Of a DNA stretch of 8,401 nt, positions 6,412 through 8,401 are shown one piece after another; position 1 is the first letter of the stretch; each line of letters starts with the position of its first letter. The stretch comes from Firmicutes bacterium ADurb.Bin467 (lineage in GTDB: Bacteria; Bacillota; Clostridia; Christensenellales; Aristaeellaceae), in contig MWAC01000028.1 in NCBI GenBank assembly GCA_002068815.1, forward strand, positions 1-8,401, read 5' to 3'. The position numbers and the translations under genes are program-made. A model generated the notes under the pieces. It did no database searches. It was not told where the DNA came from and saw only the letters and a list, made by a program, of their open reading frames with translations.

Positions 6412-7325
6412 CCGCACACTTCCTCATAGAGCGCGTTCATCGCGCGGTTCATCATCCTGACCTCGGTCCTGAACGTCTCGCTCAAAAGCGCGTCGTCCTG
6501 CGCGCGCGAGAACGTCGCGATCGGCAGCTTTTCGATCTCCTTCAGGTGGTATTTCGCGTTGACCGGGTAGAGCTGCCGCTCGATCAAGGACGCGAGCGTC
6601 AGCATGTCCTGCACGCGCTGCGCCTTCGGATGGCGCGGGTTGCGCGTGAGCCATACGTAGAGCTCCGGGTGAAAATTCGCCATGATGCCGGAATACCCCG
6701 GCGCGCCGTCGAGCAGCGATTCGAGCGCGGTCGTCGTGTTCGCGTTGTAGAGCTTTAAGTTCGTGCCCCGGATGGCGGCGAGCTTTTCGCGGATCGTCGC
6801 CGCGTCGCAGCACGTGTCCTTTAAAAAGTAGAAGCGCCCCGTTTCGGCGACGAACCCGGCCATCTCGGGCGACATCAGCCGCTTGTAGGGCAGCGGGCAC
6901 TCGTACGCGCCGAGGTTCATCGCTGGATCGAGCCTCGAAATCAGCCGCTCCATGTTGGACATCCAGACGCCGTCCGATTCATCGGCCCTCGCGAGGTGGT
7001 TCGTGATCAGGATGACCGCGTCGACGCCGGTCGCCGCGATGGCCTCGAGCTCGCGGACCTGCTCGTCGAAGTCGTCCGATATGTGGCCGCTCGCGACGAC
7101 CGGCACGCGGCCCGCGGCCTGCGAGCGCGTGATCTCGGTGATCCGGACGCGCTCCGCGAGGTTCATCCAATAGATTTCGCTGGACTGGCAGCACGCGAAC
7201 AGCCCGTCCACGCCGTGCGCTATGTACCACTCGACCAGCGCGCGAAGGCCGTCCTCGTCGATTTCCCCATTGCGGTGAAGCGGGGTGAGCATGACCGGCC
7301 ATACGCCGCCGGGATACGCGTTCAT
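6408..7325 (-). CDS. Dihydrodipicolinate synthase/N-acetylneuraminate lyase (DHDPS) family protein
   Basis: A 305-residue class I lyase/aldolase with a TIM-barrel fold. Family members form a Schiff base between a lysine and pyruvate or a 2-keto acid. K169 (FYFLKDT) and Y141 (GAYECP) are 28 residues apart, exactly like K161 and Y133 of E. coli DapA, so the core chemistry seems intact. The usual GTTGES loop is replaced by CCQSSE (45-50), and the region holding DapA's substrate-binding R138 reads YECPLPYKRL. It is therefore unlikely to be the lysine-biosynthesis enzyme and more likely a catabolic lyase of unknown substrate. The ATG at 7325 has GGAGG (7333-7337) 7 nt upstream; upstream in-frame starts lie at or before the predicted transcription start or lack such a site. 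It is the first gene of the operon, and its stop overlaps the next start. Confidence 0.93.
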   Translation of the reverse strand: MNAYPGGVWPVMLTPLHRNGEIDEDGLRALVEWYIAHGVDGLFACCQSSEIYWMNLAERVRITEITRSQAAGRVPVVASGHISDDFDEQVRELEAIAATGVDAVILITNHLARADESDGVWMSNMERLISRLDPAMNLGAYECPLPYKRLMSPEMAGFVAETGRFYFLKDTCCDAATIREKLAAIRGTNLKLYNANTTTALESLLDGAPGYSGIMANFHPELYVWLTRNPRHPKAQRVQDMLTLASLIERQLYPVNAKYHLKEIEKLPIATFSRAQDDALLSETFRTEVRMMNRAMNALYEEVCG

Positions 7326-7365
7326 ACGATCGCCTCCAGACATCGTGCATCTTGAGCTGCAAAAG

Positions 7366-7376
7366 CTGTAATACAA
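7366..7376 (-). promoter_or_regulatory. Candidate GntR/FCD operator
   Basis: The minus strand reads TTGTATTACAG, matching all but the last fixed base of the general FadR-subfamily pattern TNGTNNNACNA. It includes the palindrome TGT-ATT-ACA (7367-7375). It overlaps the predicted start site and the edge of the -10 element, so a bound repressor would block RNA polymerase. The obvious candidate is the regulator encoded by the third gene of this operon. Confidence 0.55.
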
Positions 7377-7404
7377 GTATAGCGAAGCCGGCAGATATTG
7401 TCAA
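7376..7404 (-). promoter_or_regulatory. Promoter of the aldolase-regulator-TRAP operon
   Basis: On the minus strand TTGACA (7399-7404, 6 of 6) is separated by exactly 17 nt from TATACT (7376-7381, 5 of 6). This predicts a start near 7368 and a leader of about 43 nt. The DNA just upstream (7405-7440) is rich in A/T runs and may act as an UP element. Such a strong core promoter suggests control mainly by repression. Confidence 0.85.
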
Positions 7405-7420
7405 CACCATATTTTCAATT

Positions 7421-7433
7421 TTTATGCCATAAA
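7421..7433. promoter_or_regulatory. Perfect palindrome upstream of the operon promoter
   Basis: TTTATG-C-CATAAA is a perfect 6+1+6 inverted repeat centred near -59 from the predicted start site, in an AT-rich stretch unlike the GC-rich surroundings. Its position suits an activator or a second regulator site. No specific family is identified. Confidence 0.4.
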
Positions 7434-7489
7434 TTCCAAATTCTCCGCGCGTGCGTTGGAGGGGAGCCGCCGCGATCGAAGATTCGGAG

Positions 7490-7520
7490 AAAAAATGCGG
7501 CCGGGCGTTTGTCCGACCGC
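7490..7520 (-). terminator. Intrinsic terminator of the YhcH-family gene
   Basis: On the minus strand an 8-bp stem (7513-7520 with 7497-7504, one G-U pair) with an 8-nt loop is followed by ATTTTTT. It begins 24 nt after the stop at 7545 and separates this gene from the downstream aldolase-TRAP operon, which has its own promoter. Confidence 0.88.
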
Positions 7521-7544
7521 GAAAGGCTGTATGACAGCGTGGGG

Positions 7545-8006
7545 TTATTCGACCGGAACCTTCCAGACGAGTTTCATGATCGGCTCCGGCTCGCCGCCCG
7601 CCTCGATCGAGGGCATGTGCGCGTCCCAGGGCGCGAGCACCGCGTAGTCGCCGGGGCCCATGATCCGCTCGACGGCGCGCGCGGGGCGCTTGAAAAAGCC
7701 GATGTCCTTCTCCGCGTCGAAGTCCGACTCCGGCTCGAGCGCGTCCGTCCGCGCGACGAATATCCGCTCCCGGCCGCGGAACACCATCTGCACGTCGGCG
7801 TATCTCCGGTGCGCCTCGAAGCGCCCGGCCTCCTCGGGCTTCGGCAGATACCGCTGCACAAGGCAGAAAATCCCGTCCTCCCACTCGACGCGCCGACCGT
7901 TCTCCAGCCCGTCGACGTCCAGCGCCTTCGCGCGCTCGAGCACGGTTCCCACGCGAAGCGAGAGCCGCTCACGGACGGCCGCGTTTGCCAGATTGTCAAA
8001 TTCCAT
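7545..8006 (-). CDS. YhcH/YjgK/YiaL (EbgC-like) family protein
   Basis: A 153-residue small cupin-like protein. The family pattern is present: E64 and H66 in FEAHRRYADVQMVFRGRE (with D71 and Q73), then PGDYAVLAPWDAHMP with H130, and a C-terminal MKLVWKVPV strand. These conserved E/H/D/H residues are expected to form a metal or sugar site. Relatives are encoded with sialic acid, 2,3-diketo-L-gulonate and beta-galactoside genes, and a sugar-epimerising (anomerase-type) role has been proposed for some. The ATG at 8006 has AAAGGAGGT 7 nt upstream (8014-8022); the upstream in-frame start at 8042 lies within the -10 element and is rejected. It is monocistronic, with its own promoter and terminator, but lies just upstream of the catabolic operon and probably acts on the same or a related sugar acid. 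Confidence 0.9.
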   Translation of the reverse strand: MEFDNLANAAVRERLSLRVGTVLERAKALDVDGLENGRRVEWEDGIFCLVQRYLPKPEEAGRFEAHRRYADVQMVFRGRERIFVARTDALEPESDFDAEKDIGFFKRPARAVERIMGPGDYAVLAPWDAHMPSIEAGGEPEPIMKLVWKVPVE

Positions 8007-8041
8007 GGGGCAGACCTCCTTTTTATCGGAACGATGTACCA

Positions 8042-8070
8042 ATTATAGGATATTTTTTGCCATCTGTCTA
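8042..8070 (-). promoter_or_regulatory. Promoter of the YhcH-family gene
   Basis: On the minus strand TAGACA (8065-8070, 5 of 6) and TATAAT (8042-8047, 6 of 6) are 17 nt apart. The predicted start is near 8034, giving a leader of about 28 nt with the ribosome binding site. The spacer contains an A-run. No clear GntR-type operator was seen next to it. Confidence 0.83.
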
Positions 8071-8136
8071 CGCGTGTTCGGGGGTAATTTCCGCCCGGTC
8101 CGCGCAATCTACCCGGAGAGGAAGGTTGTGGAAGCA

Positions 8137-8401
8137 ATGCGGTACTTTTCCGGCGCGGGAAGGCGCAGGCGGTACTTCGAGGGATGGTACTTCAAGCAGC
8201 AGGGCGCGGAGGAGACCGTCGCGCTGATCCCGGCGCTGCACGTCGACGGCCGGGGGCGGGCGTCCGCGTCGCTGCAGGTGATCGCGGGCGCGCTTTCGCA
8301 CAGCGTGCCGTTCGACGCTCGCTCCTTCTCCGCGGAGCGGGACCGGCTTGCAATCCGCCTCGGGAACAGCGTCTTTTCCGAACACGGGTGCGAGCTGGAC
8401 G
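8137..8401 (+). CDS. Tocopherol cyclase-like family protein (partial, runs off right edge)
   Basis: The first 88 residues are present. The hallmark is YFEGWYFKQQ at about residues 13-22, followed by ETVALIPALHVDG, a strand ASASLQVIAG, and FDARSFSAERDRLAIRLGNSVFSEHGCELD. This resembles the N-terminus of bacterial tocopherol-cyclase-like proteins, small beta-rich proteins of unknown function in Firmicutes. Bacteria of this kind are not expected to make tocopherol, so the name marks the fold only. The start is uncertain: ATG at 8137 with AGGAAGG 11 nt upstream, or GTG at 8128 with GGAGAGG 6 nt upstream. It diverges from the YhcH-family gene. No convincing plus-strand promoter was found in the gap, and no functional link to the catabolic operon is evident. 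Confidence 0.75.
   Translation, partial: MRYFSGAGRRRRYFEGWYFKQQGAEETVALIPALHVDGRGRASASLQVIAGALSHSVPFDARSFSAERDRLAIRLGNSVFSEHGCELD

Noticed and set aside
6408..7325. dapA (lysine biosynthesis)
   Set aside because: Altered active-site loop, loss of the substrate-binding arginine position and a catabolic operon context argue against it.
7326..7544. Riboswitch, small RNA gene or CRISPR-like repeats in the gap upstream of the operon
   Set aside because: The predicted leader is only about 43 nt, no conserved aptamer-like structure or repeats are seen, and the promoter, palindrome and terminator account for the gap apart from an unremarkable stretch at about 7441-7489.
6408..8006. Assignment of the locus as a sialic acid (nan) cluster from the NanA-like lyase, YhcH protein and TRAP transporter
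   Set aside because: The lyase lacks the usual GTTGES loop, no NanE or NanK is present, and a class II aldolase would have no place in that pathway. It remains possible but unsupported.

Overview
The window looks like chromosomal DNA from a GC-rich bacterium (roughly 60-65% G+C by eye). AGGAGG-type ribosome binding sites and sigma-A/sigma-70-like promoters stand out in short AT-rich gaps. This style, together with the gene content (TRAP transporter, GntR/FCD and AraC regulators, YhcH protein), would suit a high-GC Clostridia-like fermenter, but that assignment is an inference and a diderm is not excluded. Nothing points to a phage, plasmid or insertion sequence. The window is a compact carbohydrate or sugar-acid uptake and catabolism locus.

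Layout, left to right. Positions 1-321 (-) hold the N-terminal sugar-sensing domain of an AraC-type regulator, cut by the window edge. It diverges from an L-arabinose/L-fucose isomerase-fold protein (430-1878, +) across a 108-bp gap with overlapping back-to-back promoters. A perfect 13-bp hairpin (1891-1924) lies between this gene and the convergent operon and can terminate both.

The core is a six-gene operon on the minus strand, read from about 7368 down to 1935. In order it encodes a DHDPS/NanA-family class I lyase, an HpcH/HpaI-family class II aldolase, a GntR/FCD repressor, and the TRAP transporter DctP, DctQ and DctM. Four of its five junctions are ATGA overlaps. The exception is dctP-dctQ, where a 70-nt gap holds a strong GC hairpin that probably lets the binding protein be made in excess over the membrane subunits. 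The operon promoter is near-consensus (TTGACA, 17 nt, TATACT). A GntR/FCD-like operator overlaps its -10 element and start site, so the embedded regulator probably represses its own operon until an organic-acid ligand is imported.

Upstream of the operon is a YhcH/YiaL/EbgC-family gene (7545-8006, -) with its own promoter and a clean intrinsic terminator. A tocopherol-cyclase-like gene diverges from it (from about 8137, +) and runs off the right edge.

Working model (inference): the TRAP system imports an acidic sugar or related carboxylate. Undetected enzymes or the YhcH protein convert it to a 2-keto-3-deoxy acid, and one or both pyruvate-dependent aldolases split it to pyruvate and an aldehyde. 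The substrate cannot be named from the sequence. No kinase, dehydratase or dehydrogenase is in the window. No clearly unprecedented system is visible; the most distinctive points are two mechanistically unrelated aldolases side by side, the atypical active-site motif of the class I member, and the regulatory architecture.
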